Shown: positions 23,579 through 32,864 of the stretch, in pieces
How positions within the stretch are numbered: the stretch's first letter is position 1
How the letters are laid out: each line of letters begins with the position of its first letter
Assembly (NCBI GenBank): GCA_933207985.1
Contig: OW240915.1
Coordinates: 271,460,926 to 271,524,925 of the forward strand
DNA: 64,000 nt
DNA from: Pelobates cultripes
Taxonomy: Eukaryota > Chordata > Amphibia > Anura > Pelobatidae
Reading direction: 5' to 3'
Position numbers and translations under genes: made by a program
The notes under the pieces: model-generated
What the model saw: the letters and a program-made list of their open reading frames with translations, nothing else
Database searches by the model: none
What the model was told of the DNA's origin: nothing

Positions 23579-23932
23579 TTAGAATATATATTATATTATA
23601 ACAGAATGAACACTCCAGTAAAGGAACAACATTCAGTGTCGGGGGCACAAGCAGCACTTGCATCAAAAACAGCGGATTAAAGACATTTAGAAAAAAAACA
23701 ACACTACAGAGACGTGATGGCAGCAGCCAGTCAAATGATGTGATTTGCGCATAGTTCTTTGAACAATGCTCTGCTACACCAATTTAGTTTTCAAATAATT
23801 GCTCCAGCATTAAAATGTAAAGGCATGCTCAGCCAAACTGGTTCATGTATAGGAACAGAAATCCTGTATCTATATATTGTATCATCACAGCCTTTACAGA
23901 ATTACTACAAATAACAACTTTGTGTGGCTACT

Positions 23933-24168
23933 TTAAACGGACACTCAATGCACCATAACTAAAAAAGCTTCAAATTCTGCTGCAAATTCCGCATTATCAA
24001 TGGGGCTAAGGAAGGGAGATCTCAGTATGCCATGGAGAGATATTAGTTTTATCAAAGCCCTCCTTAACGATTTGGCACAATACAAGTGGACGATACCCAT
24101 AGACTCTAGACAAAATAACCAATACACCTCGTTGTAGCTTTTATGTTGTTTAGAGAGTGTTCCTTTAA
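23933..24168. mobile_element. Short T2-like MITE, 236 bp
   Basis: TTAAACGGACACTCAATGC at the left and GAGAGTGTTCCTTTAA at the right, with TTAA at both ends and short inverted ends. The interior is unrelated to the long T2 copies. Confidence 0.7.
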
Positions 24169-24880
24169 GTTTTTAATATATGAAACAGCACTGTTTACAA
24201 ATTCAATTTATGTCTTAGAAAGATTAAAATGTGACAAATGAGTCTTTGGATTAAGGATTGCTTCTTTTGCACCTATTACTATTACAAACAAAGGTCAATT
24301 TCATTCTGAGCTGTGTTTGAAGTGGCTACGAAGAGACTCTTAACATAAGGCAACAGGTCGCTGCCAAGAAAACTAATAACAAGTGTATTTAGCGCAGTCT
24401 GTCTGGAAGTTTTAAAAAAAGTCACCGTCATCTAACCCACGGCTGCCAGAAAAGAAAATCAGCACAAATCCTCCTTTACAAAATTAAGGAAAGAGAAACA
24501 TAGGAAATTGAATTTAACAGCAGATAATTACAGCAGTTCTCAAACATGGTGATAGGTAGCAGTCGCCATGCTCCCATGTGGCCGCGGTATACTGGGACTG
24601 AAGAATATCTGTGATTTTCTAATACTATAAAATAAACATTTTTAGTAACCACCCAAGGTGACACAAGTCTCTCTCTCTCCTTGGCATTACCATGTGTCTG
24701 TTTGGCTCTGTCTTCAGCTACTGGCAGCGTCATCGAAATCTTTGTTACTTGTGTTCACTTGCATATAGCTCAGACTAAAGGAATAAAAATGTGAACTATG
24801 GAGGATCCGCAAATTGCAAAAGAAGATGCCTGTAACCATAAACCATAACAAGCATTTAACACGTTTTGCCAAAAATTGCC
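24169..24880. other. AT-rich DNA without a gene
   Basis: No repeat family, exon or RNA gene is recognisable. Confidence 0.4.
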
Positions 24881-24959
24881 ACTATTTAAAAAAAAAAAAA
24901 AAAAATCCCCACCAAAATAAAATAATAAGCAAGAAAAGAAATAAGAAATAAAAAAAAAA

Positions 24960-25510
24960 GTCTCTCCCGCACGGCCTGGCCGGTCTCTTGGTCTCTGACC
25001 TACCTGGAGGCAGAAAAAGGGTGGTTGTGCCCCATTGTTCCCCCTGCCAGAGAGGGTTAGCCCAGCACTTATTTGCCTTGGGGCAAGCAGCAATATTAGT
25101 GAAGCGATGGTTGGTGGAGAGAACCATTTAAGAGGTGGAGAGACCCATTTAAGATGGCGGCTGCCAAATTTACACCGGCCCAACAACCCCTACACCCTAT
25201 CGGAGCTTGACAAAATCTTTGAAGCCTTTTGGGCCAAGCTGGCCAACAGAATGCAAAACCCCATGCAGGCTGGGACATACCACAGCGATTAGAAGAAGGT
25301 GTTGCACAAGAGAGCAAAAGAGCAGACTCACCACCATGGCGGGGATCAAAGAGATCCAGTGATAATGTCTCCTCTTTTCGGAGGATCCGAGCCTCTCAGA
25401 AATGACATTACAAACTAACTCACCGGGCCAGACGCCGCACAGCATCAGAGAGGCACACCCCCTGAGAAACCAGTTCACTCCAGACCTCAATGTGGGAGGA
25501 AGCATGACTG
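24960..25510 (+). mobile_element. Possible L1 5' leader / ORF1-start fragment
   Basis: A GC-richer block contains AAGATGGCGGCTGCC at 25151, a YY1-type leader motif common in L1 5' regions, followed by a frame reading LSELDKIFEAFWAKLANRMQ. The block lies after an A-run at 24889-24905. I recognise no complete domain, so this may be another repeat altogether. Confidence 0.3.
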
Positions 25511-25550
25511 ACTAACTCGAAAAATGTACTTTGTTCCTTATGCCACACAT

Positions 25551-25722
25551 TATTATTATTATTATTATTGCCATTTATATAGCGCCAACAGATTCCGTAG
25601 CGCTTTACAATATTATGAGAGGGGGGATTTAACTATAAATAGGACAATTACAAAAAGCTTACAGGAACGGTAGGTTGGAGAGGACCCTGCTGAAACGAGC
25701 TTACATTCCATACATATGTATC
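25551..25722 (-). repeat. L2-tail SINE, reverse, with (ATT)n
   Basis: An ATT repeat of about 20 bp is followed by GCCATTTATATAGCGCCAAC and TTCCGTAGCGCTTTACAATA, then a body with GGAGAGGACCCTGCTGAAAC and AGCTTACATTCC. The first part is the L2 3' tail that L2-mobilised SINEs share. No tRNA-like promoter boxes are evident in this copy. Confidence 0.6.
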
Positions 25723-25814
25723 TAATAGTTTGAATTTACTGTGCCTATATATATGCTGTTGTGGCGTTGTAGGCATATTCTATACTTCATGCACAGCAAA
25801 AATAAAGCATAAAA

Positions 25815-26113
25815 AAAAACGGCTCTCCCGGTAGCCGAATTCTCAGTCAATGATGTCACTCCCATTGCTGCATGTGAATGGACATCCTAGAGGATGGGCG
25901 GAGGTAGGACGTGAGCGGGACATGCTGCTATTGGCTGGCTGTTATCAGGATTCTATGCAATGCTAATGGCAGATGCCTTTTATGCACAGAGCAGATAATG
26001 CATTATCTCAGTGTGTGCAGCAATTCTTACTGAAACGTTGCACATACTGACTCCAAGCACCATAACAACTTCAAAACACTGCAGTGGTCATAGTACTTAG
26101 AGTAACCCTTTAA
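25815..26113 (+). mobile_element. T2-like MITE, right half
   Basis: The segment ends ACTTAGAGTAACCCTTTAA with the preceding ACCATAACAACTTC and TGCAGTGGTCATAG blocks that mark T2-like right ends here. The left end is lost. Confidence 0.5.
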
Positions 26114-27068
26114 ATACGCCAAATAGTTCATATTGGATCTCATGTGTAGCTTGAGATGTATCTTTATGAAAAACTAAAGTGTGTTAGTGCTGCTTCAAGT
26201 TAGGAATCAGGAAGCAAATGGCGAACGAAGGGCCACAAAGTCCTTTTCCTAAATGGCATAGTATACTATTAGAGGGTATTTCGGAAATATTCCGGGAGTA
26301 AAACTCCAAATTACATGGGTCTCTTTCTAATTGTGATCTTTTGTTTCAGGTTTATACACTAAAGTGTGATATCTCAGGAATTCAAAGTGAACTTTTAAAC
26401 CAAAAGAGGTGTTCCTTCTGGAAAGGACTTAGTCTCAGCTTGACTTGTACACAGGTGGGGGTAAAATAAATCAGGAAACTTTTTAAAAGCCCGGTAAACT
26501 TCAAATTTGCCAAATCCTATTATAAAAGATCAGGATGTGACACACAGTTCCATGATTTTAGCATTTTGCTATGTTGCAAGTTTCCCGGATGAGGAAGTAT
26601 TAGTAGGTGTGCATATATTAAGGGATGCCAGCCTTGGTACGTTAACCAATACCCAAAGAGACTCATTCAATGCCCTCATTAGAGGATGAAAACAAGGAAA
26701 ACACAGAGGAGGGACTGTACACGTTTTGTTGATGAATCTCAGTCAGTGGTGCCTCTCAGAATAGGGTAGGAATTTCCAATCTAGAAGTACCTTTATTTGG
26801 ACATATGGGTTAGACCTGAGTAAGTCTCTTGTATAGAGTCGAAACGTTGCCAACCCCTGTGTCCAAGTAAAGCCTGCTTTGGATTATTTCTCTGTGTGCC
26901 CAGACATCTATCAAAACAACAAACATCCATTAAAAAAATAAATCGTAAGTATAGCCCTATCATGCTAATTAAGACACTAGTATGTTGACCAAAATCACTG
27001 CTGAACTTTCACAATCCTTTCTGCTTCATCTAATTCACGAACAGCTGTGCTATCTGAGGTGTTGTTGG
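26114..27068. other. AT-rich DNA, no gene seen
   Basis: Around 26740-26920 there is a moderately GC block (GAGTCGAAACGTTGCC, TCCAAGTAAAGCCTGCTTTG) that resembles an old dispersed repeat, but I cannot name it. No coding signal. Confidence 0.35.
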
Positions 27069-27125
27069 TTATTATTATTATTATTGCCATTTACAGAGCG
27101 CCAACAGATTCCGTAGCGCTTTGGT
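27069..27125 (-). repeat. L2/SINE tail, reverse
   Basis: TTATTATTATTATTGCCATT is followed by AGCGCCAACAGATTCCGTAG and CGCTTTG, the same tail as at 25551. Confidence 0.65.
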
Positions 27126-27229
27126 TGACCCACAACATCAGATCAGCTATAGCATTGTCCCAACAGAGAATTGTTAACATGCTGGTCTAAAGTTTTAGAA
27201 TCTCTTTGGATTAACTTTTAATTCCAAAC

Positions 27230-27286
27230 AATTATTATTTTAATATTTATATAGCGCCAGCAAATTCTGTGGCGCTGTACTATTCA
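27230..27286 (-). repeat. L2/SINE tail, reverse
   Basis: ATTTATATAGCGCCAGCAAA and TCTGTGGCGCTGTAC represent the L2-type tail once more; nothing else of the element is readable. Confidence 0.65.
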
Positions 27287-27481
27287 CATTTCTATATCAT
27301 AACCACCTTGTTCCTTTACATATGTTATAATGCAAGTTTGCCATGCAAGTTTCTTCTCATTCTGTTACTTACAAATGCAGCAGTTTGCACACAAGAAACA
27401 AAATGAAAAACAGCTATAAGGCCATCTTCACCTCCATAATGTGAAGTCTGTGCATGCCATATATTTCCTATCCTATATCGG

Positions 27482-28164
27482 GAAAGAGGGTGCAAAACCA
27501 ACTTTCACCAATCGGCACTCAAAGATGGCATTCAGTGATGGCATAGATGTGGCGGTATACCCTCTCGAGGATGGGTTACTACCGCCTGTGGTCGCCCCTG
27601 CCTCATTGTGCCCAGCCCTAGAGTGATTAGAGCGGCTAGCCAGTGATTATTATCGCTTGCAGGAGTGCGGATGTGGTATCACCCAAACACTAGTCGAGAC
27701 TTAGTCAAGGGTGAAATAGAACTGTTTATCTCAGGCAAGAAACACAGTATTTATGGACAGACCCCCAGCAGGGGGTCTCCATTCAAAGTAACATGAAAAC
27801 ATAAGCCCGCCCAGTTAATGGTATCTTCTGGACACAGGAAGCCGAACACACCAAAACCACAAAAATACACACAATACAGTAACGCATCCCCACGTGCCAT
27901 ACATCTCCAAATAGCTCCTGGTCCCAGCTATGATCCCTGCAAATAGCGGAGCTATCGGATGTACAGAGCCCAAGACATCGTTGTACAAAGTCTGGGCTTG
28001 AGGCTCTGTACATACCCCAAAATAACTCCACAGAATCACTTGGGTTTGGGCAGTGAATTCAAATTACACCCCTAAACCACGCGGTTGCCAATCAGGAGAA
28101 AGGGTGCAAACCAATTTGCACCAATCGGCGCTCAGGGACGGCATTCAGTGATGACGTTCCGTCA
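27482..28164 (-). mobile_element. Probable solo LTR with partial second copy
   Basis: On the minus strand the sequence from about 28164 (TGTGACGGAACGTCATC) to about 27548 (ATACCGCCACA) has TG...CA ends, a CCATAAATACTG box at 27747-27758 and GAGATAAACAG downstream, as in an LTR. The first 60 bp of this LTR (28097-28155) recur directly after its end at 27482-27542, as if a second LTR began there. No internal retroelement genes are present. Confidence 0.55.
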
Positions 28165-28605
28165 CACACACTGATAGAGCAAGCATGTCAAAGGTTAACA
28201 AGGGCCAAATAAACAAGGTTTAAGTTTATGTGGGCCGCAAAAAAAACCAAAAACTAAAATTTTCATAGAAACGTAGGTTTATTTAGAAAAGTACAGTGTA
28301 GAAAAAGTCACCTCACTGACACAGGACGTCCTGACGCTCGTAGGGCTTCAAAGTAAATTAAATAGTGAATTTATTTTAAGAAGACATGCATTTGCAAATA
28401 ACCAATGTTTCAGTCCAACTACTTTGACATGTTAAGAAAAATTTGGTAACGGGACTGAAATGGTGAAATGTATGCTGTTGCACAGCTGTAAAAAACAAAT
28501 GACGTTATCTTGTTGATTTTGAAGTCCTATGATCTCAGCCAATCCAATGTTTTCCCATAGGAAAGCCTCGAGGGGCTGTTGTGCAAGTGTGCGTTTAGCG
28601 CCTCC

Positions 28606-28833
28606 ATGCAGACCCAATAATAATAATAATAATACACTGCCCCTAAATCCAATACACTGCCTCCCTCCTTCCACTCTTATACACTGCCCCCTATAACTTA
28701 CACTGCCTCCCCAATCTAATACACTGACCCAATGTAATACACAGCCTCCCGCGCCCCCCACTCTAATACACTGCCCCCCCTCCCTCTCTCCACTCTAATA
28801 CACTGCCCCCACTCACACCACTATAATTTAATG
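28606..28833 (+). repeat. TAATACACTGCCCC minisatellite, part 1
   Basis: A pyrimidine-rich array of the motif TCTAATACACTGCCCCC with variable C-rich linkers. The same array occurs at 39290-39400, 53560-53820 and 55345-55680, always within the CAAGCATGTCAAA element, so it is part of that element. Confidence 0.85.
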
Positions 28834-29037
28834 CAGTGAGGAGGAAAAGTATTTGATCCCCTGCTGATTTTGAATGTTTGCCCACTGACAAAGAAATGAT
28901 CAGTCTATAATTTTAATGGTAGGTGTATTTAACAGTGAAAGACAAATAACCCCCCCCAAAATCCAGAAAGATGCATGTCAAAAATGTTATAAATTGATTT
29001 GCATGTCAATGAATGAAATAAGTATTTGACCCCTTCG

Positions 29038-29350
29038 ACTTAGTACTTGGTGGCAAAACCCTTGTTGGCAATCACAGAGGTCAGAGGTTTCTTGTAGTTG
29101 GCCACCAGGTTTGCATACATCACAGGAGGGATTTGTTCCCACTCCTCTTTGCAGATCCCCTCCAAGTCTCTAAGGTTTCGACGTTTGGCAACTCGAACCT
29201 TCAGCTACCTCCACATATTTTCTACGGGATTAAGATCTGGAGACTGGCTAGGCCACTCCAGGACCTTAATGTGCTTCTTCTGGAGCTACTCCTTTGTTGC
29301 CCTGGCTGTGTGTTTTGGGTCATTGTGATGCTGGAATACCCATCCACGAC
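29038..29350 (-). pseudogene. Tc1-B transposase, C-terminal part
   Basis: The minus strand encodes the region after the catalytic Glu as well as the catalytic stretch itself in decayed form: the complement of CTACGGGATTAAGATCTGGA gives SPDLNPVE-type sequence and the end reads NKGFATKY. It is separated from the rest of the gene by a solo LTR at 29351. The Tc1-B gene is therefore in at least three pieces. Confidence 0.85.
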
Positions 29351-29855
29351 TGTAAAAAAATAGTTTCTTCTTCTGTGTCTTTCCAAGATGATTGAAATAA
29401 TTATTTTCTGTATATTTCTTCTTGGGTAAAAGGCTCACAATGTTAATATACGTCTATATTAACCAAAAATACCAATACACAATCTGACTTACGGTTTCTT
29501 CAGGTTTATTCTTACAGTAACAGATACAAAATAAAACAACAAAGGATGTTACAGGATAGTGGATGTAATAGGGAGAGTTAGTCTCTACATAGTTAGACAA
29601 CCGGACAAGAAGAACAACCTAGTGTAGCAAGCAACATCAAGACCTTGTGGTCCTTTGTCCCTTATTCTATATAGCTATGACCATTATGACATCAGACCTT
29701 TTAAATATAACCCTAGCCATATAAGGTCAAGACCCCCAATTACCACATTCCAGAGTTCTCCAGGTACAGCATAGCAAAGTACCATCTGTTCTTTTTAACC
29801 CATTAGATACCCATGCCTACTATGAATATAAATAGGAACATAGTAATATTCTACA
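29351..29855 (-). mobile_element. Solo LTR, 505 bp, inserted in Tc1-B
   Basis: Ends are TGTAAAAAAATAG and ATTCTACA. The flanking pentamers are ACGAC (29346-29350) and AGAAC (29856-29860), a 5-bp target duplication with one change. Read in reverse there is a TATATAGAATAAGG promoter-like box near 29668 and AATAAA near 29502, the normal LTR order. No coding sequence remains, so it probably arose by LTR-LTR recombination. Gypsy or endogenous-retrovirus origin cannot be told apart. Confidence 0.75.
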
Positions 29856-29860
29856 AGAAC

Positions 29861-29979
29861 CCATTTTCAATGCCCTGGCTGAGGGAAGGAGGCTCTCACC
29901 CAAGATTTGACGGTCCATGTCCGCATCCATCGTCCCTTTGATGCAGTGCAGTTGTCCTGTCCCCTTAGCAGAAAAACAC
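29861..29979 (-). pseudogene. Tc1-B transposase, middle part
   Basis: The minus strand reads [20 protein letters not shown] and [15 protein letters not shown], which fits between the N-terminal and C-terminal fragments of Tc1-B transposase. It is cut by the LTR on one side and the CR1 on the other. Confidence 0.88.
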
Positions 29980-29982
29980 ATG

Positions 29983-31037
29983 GATTTCAAGATCAGAGAC
30001 AACATGGGTTTACTTCAGGGAGATCATGCCAAACTAATCTTACTGATTTTTTTGATTGGGTAACTAAAATAATAGATCAGGGTGGTGCAGTAGACATTGC
30101 TTACCTAGATTTCAGTAAGGCTTTTGACACTGTTGCACATAGAAGGCTTATCAATAAACTGCAATCTTTAAGTTTGGATTCCAATATTGTTGAACGGGTA
30201 AGGCAGTGGCTGAGTGACAGGCAACAGAGGGCTGTAGTCAATGGAGTATATTCGAAGCTTGGGCTTGTCACCAGTGGGGTACCTCAGGGATCTGTAATTG
30301 GACCCATTCTCTATAATATTTTTATTAGTGATATTGCAGAAGGTCTTAATGGTAAGGTATGTCTTTTTGCTGATGATACTAAGATATGTAACAGGGTTGA
30401 TGTTCCAGGAGGGATAAGCCAAATAGCAAATGATTTAGGTAAACTAGAAAAATGGTCAGAGTTGTGGCAACTGACATTTAATGTGGATAAGTGCAAGATA
30501 ATGCATCTTGGACGTAAAAACCCAAGGGCAGAGTACAAAATATTTGATAGAGTCCTAACCTCAACATCTGAGGAAAGGGATTTAGGGGTGATTATTTCTG
30601 ACGACTTAAAGGTAGGCAGACAATGTAATAGAGCAGCAGGAAATGCTAGCAGAATGCTTGGTTGTATAGGGATAGGTATTAGCAGTAGAAAGAGGGAAGT
30701 GCTCATGCCATTGTACAGAACACTGGTGAGACCTCACTTGAAGTATTGTAAACAGTACTGGAGACCGTATCTTCAGAAGGATATTGATACCTTAGAGATA
30801 GTTCAGAGAAGGGCTACTAAACTGGTTCATGCATTGCAGGATAAAACTTACCAGGAAAGGTTAAAGGATCTTAACATGTATAGCTTGGAGGAAAGACGAG
30901 ACAGGGGGGATATGATAGAAACATTTAAATACATAATGGGAATCAACACAGTAAAGGAGGAGACTATATTTAAAAGAAGAAAAACTACCACAACAGGAGG
31001 ACATAGTCTTACATTAGTCATTACATTTAAGGTTTAA
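29983..31037 (+). pseudogene. CR1 reverse transcriptase fragment
   Basis: About 350 codons stay open and contain the polymerase blocks in order: [23 protein letters not shown] (first catalytic Asp), SGVPQGSVIGPILYN, then FADDTKI (catalytic Asp pair) and LGVIISDDLKVGRQCN. The C-terminal part includes LKYCKQYWRPYLQKDIDTLE. The endonuclease and the start of ORF2 are missing by 5' truncation, and the end is interrupted by the L1. The frame continues upstream into Tc1 sequence only by chance. Confidence 0.9.
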
Positions 31038-31153
31038 AAATATCAGGAAGGGGGGGCGTGGCCGAACTGTACATGGAGTAGGACGCAGTTGCCGAGAGCT
31101 CCTAGGCCCCAACCCGCTAAACGCCCGGTTAACGAAGCAAAATCATTGCACTC

Positions 31154-31479
31154 ATGGGGAAAACTAAGCGAGGGGTGACCCCGAGGCCATCCCATGCCCC
31201 AACGCATTATACCCCGGCCCCATGGACGAATACCTCGCCACCCCGCAGATTCTTGGCGGAGCGCGGGAAACAGACAAGATGGCGCCCGGATCCCCGGGCT
31301 CCAGTGACAGAGCTGGCTCCCCCAGAGGTTCCACAGGTGGGGACACATTGAGCCAAATGTCGGCTGACCTGACAGCAATTTCAGGAAAAAAAAAAAGGGG
31401 GCCAGGGACATGGGAGCTCATAAAGGGGGTCCAGAGACAGGATGCCGGGGCAGATCGCAGATCGAAAAAGGTGTCTTAG
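31154..31479 (+). pseudogene. L1 ORF1 stump
   Basis: Two overlapping frames carry the remnant: one starting MGKTKRGVTPRPSH at 31154, and a second at 31222 reading MDEYLATPQILGGARETDKM, then SSDRAGSPRGSTGGDTLSQM and DLTAISGKKK. The coiled coil, RNA-binding and C-terminal domains expected of an L1 ORF1 protein are absent: the frame stops at 31479. The A-run at 31387-31396 may mark a deletion or slippage point. What remains cannot make a functional ORF1 protein. Confidence 0.6.
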
Positions 31480-31886
31480 AGTAGGTTATGTTCAATTGTT
31501 AGAGGTTCATGTTTTCTGAATGAGACTAGATATAGAGGCCAGATGTTGGGGGGCCAAGTTGAGGATTAGCGGGGGGCACATTCAGGGTCATAGGACGGCG
31601 ACGAAGCTTAGCCGTTAAAACGGCAACTTAAGTAATCTATAGGTCACAAGCGGTGCCAGAGGCCAGGGGGACCTCTGGGGGGGAGGGGGGAGGAAACCAG
31701 TCAGGCCCAATCCAGGGGCAGCGATGCAATCGGAAGGGGGGATCCCCTAATGTGGGACGGCTGGGACACCGGGGTAGAGACGCCTTTCCCCTGGGAATTC
31801 AAGCGACAGACACTCCCACCAGCGGGTTGGGGGAGACTGGGAGGACGGTCACAGACGGACACTACATATACGAGTGACAGGCGACA
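31480..31886 (+). other. L1 segment between ORF1 stump and TATA unit
   Basis: About 400 bp, G-rich, with no domain-like frame. It may be the normal inter-ORF or downstream part of ORF1 after deletion and frameshift. I see no other inserted repeat. Confidence 0.5.
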
Positions 31887-32375
31887 CACGTGGTTTGTAC
31901 CACACCCCACGCAACAGACCTTAGTTGTATATAAAGGTCGGAGTCTAGACGGTCAGTAGGTAGGGGACTACTAGACGATAATCCGGACCAAGGTCGGACG
32001 TTGCATTTCCTTGCTGCATCTGTGGGCAGGGCTCGGTTCTGCCTCCCGCGCCCTCTTCCCCGCCTCCCCCCGGGGTCGCGGGTGGTCACTAGTGCTCATG
32101 GCGGTCCCGGTGGTGGGCCGGGCCGGGGGGCGCGCGGGGGCGGAGGCCGGGTCTCGGGTGCGCCCGGCGCAGCTGAAGCTCTGGTCGCACAATGCCAGGG
32201 GCCTTAATGTCCCGGAGAAACGCTCCCAGTTGATGCGCCAGCTCTGGGCGGAGATGGTGTCCGTGGCGTTCCTGCAGGAGACGCACTTTGTGAGTGGGGC
32301 CCACCCCAAGCTTAGAAACAACCGATTTCCACAGGGATACTATGCATGTCACCCAGACGCCAAGAAGACAGGTGT
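31887..32375 (+). repeat. 489-bp tandem unit, copy 1 (TATA plus ORF2 start)
   Basis: It runs from CACGTGGTTTGTACCACACC to GCCAAGAAGACAGGTGT. A TATATAAAGG box lies at 31928-31937. The rest is the first part of ORF2, including the endonuclease start (WSHNARGLN, FLQETHF). The copy's own frame reads across into the second unit and soon stops. Against copy 2 I count three base differences. Confidence 0.95.
31928..31937 (+). promoter_or_regulatory. TATA box, first copy
   Basis: TATATAAAGG, followed about 20 bases later by an initiator-like GGTCAGTAGG. The whole unit is repeated 489 bp downstream. Confidence 0.5.
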
Positions 32376-32864
32376 CACGTGGTTTGTACCACACCCCACG
32401 CAACAGACCTTAGTTGTATATAAAGGTCGGAGTCTAGACGGTCAGTAGGTAGGGGACTACTAGACGATAATCCGGACCAAGGTCGGACGTTGCATTTCCT
32501 TGCTGCATCTGTGGGCAGGGCTCGGCTCTGCCTCCCGCGCCCTCTTCCCCGCCTCCCCCCGGGGTCGCGGGTGGTCACTAGTGCTCATGGCGGTCCCGGT
32601 GGTGGGCCGGGCCGGGGGGCGCGCGGGGGCGGAGGCCGGGTCTCGGGTGCGCCCGGCGCAGCTGAAGCTCTGGTCGCACAATGCCAGGGGCCTTAATGTC
32701 CCGGAGAAACGCTCCCAGTTGATGCGCCAGCTCTGGGCGGAGAGGGTGTCTGTGGCGTTCCTGCAGGAGACGCACTTTGTGAGTGGGGCCCACCCCAAGC
32801 TTAGAAACAACCGATTTCCACAGGGATACTATGCATGTCACCCAGACGCCAAGAAGACAGGTGT
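32376..32864 (+). repeat. 489-bp tandem unit, copy 2
   Basis: The second unit repeats the first with three substitutions seen by eye (around 32526, 32743 and 32751) and then continues into the rest of ORF2. Because 489 is divisible by three, the duplication itself does not shift the reading frame; a stop in the leader part still separates the two. Confidence 0.95.
32417..32426 (+). promoter_or_regulatory. TATA box, second copy
   Basis: TATATAAAGG at the same place in the second unit, about 80 bases before the ORF2 frame opens. If active it would give an ORF2-only transcript. Confidence 0.5.

Noticed and set aside
24770..25186. 138-codon minus-strand frame
   Set aside because: It crosses an A-run and a possible L1 leader with no domain; Phe-rich runs come from the homopolymers.
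29907..29982. Upstream extension of the CR1 reverse transcriptase frame
   Set aside because: These codons lie in antisense Tc1 transposase sequence and join the CR1 frame only by accident of insertion.
32011..32448. 145-codon frame resembling a small endonuclease
   Set aside because: It is the first unit of the 489-bp duplication and truncates in the second leader; it is a by-product of the duplication, not a separate gene.
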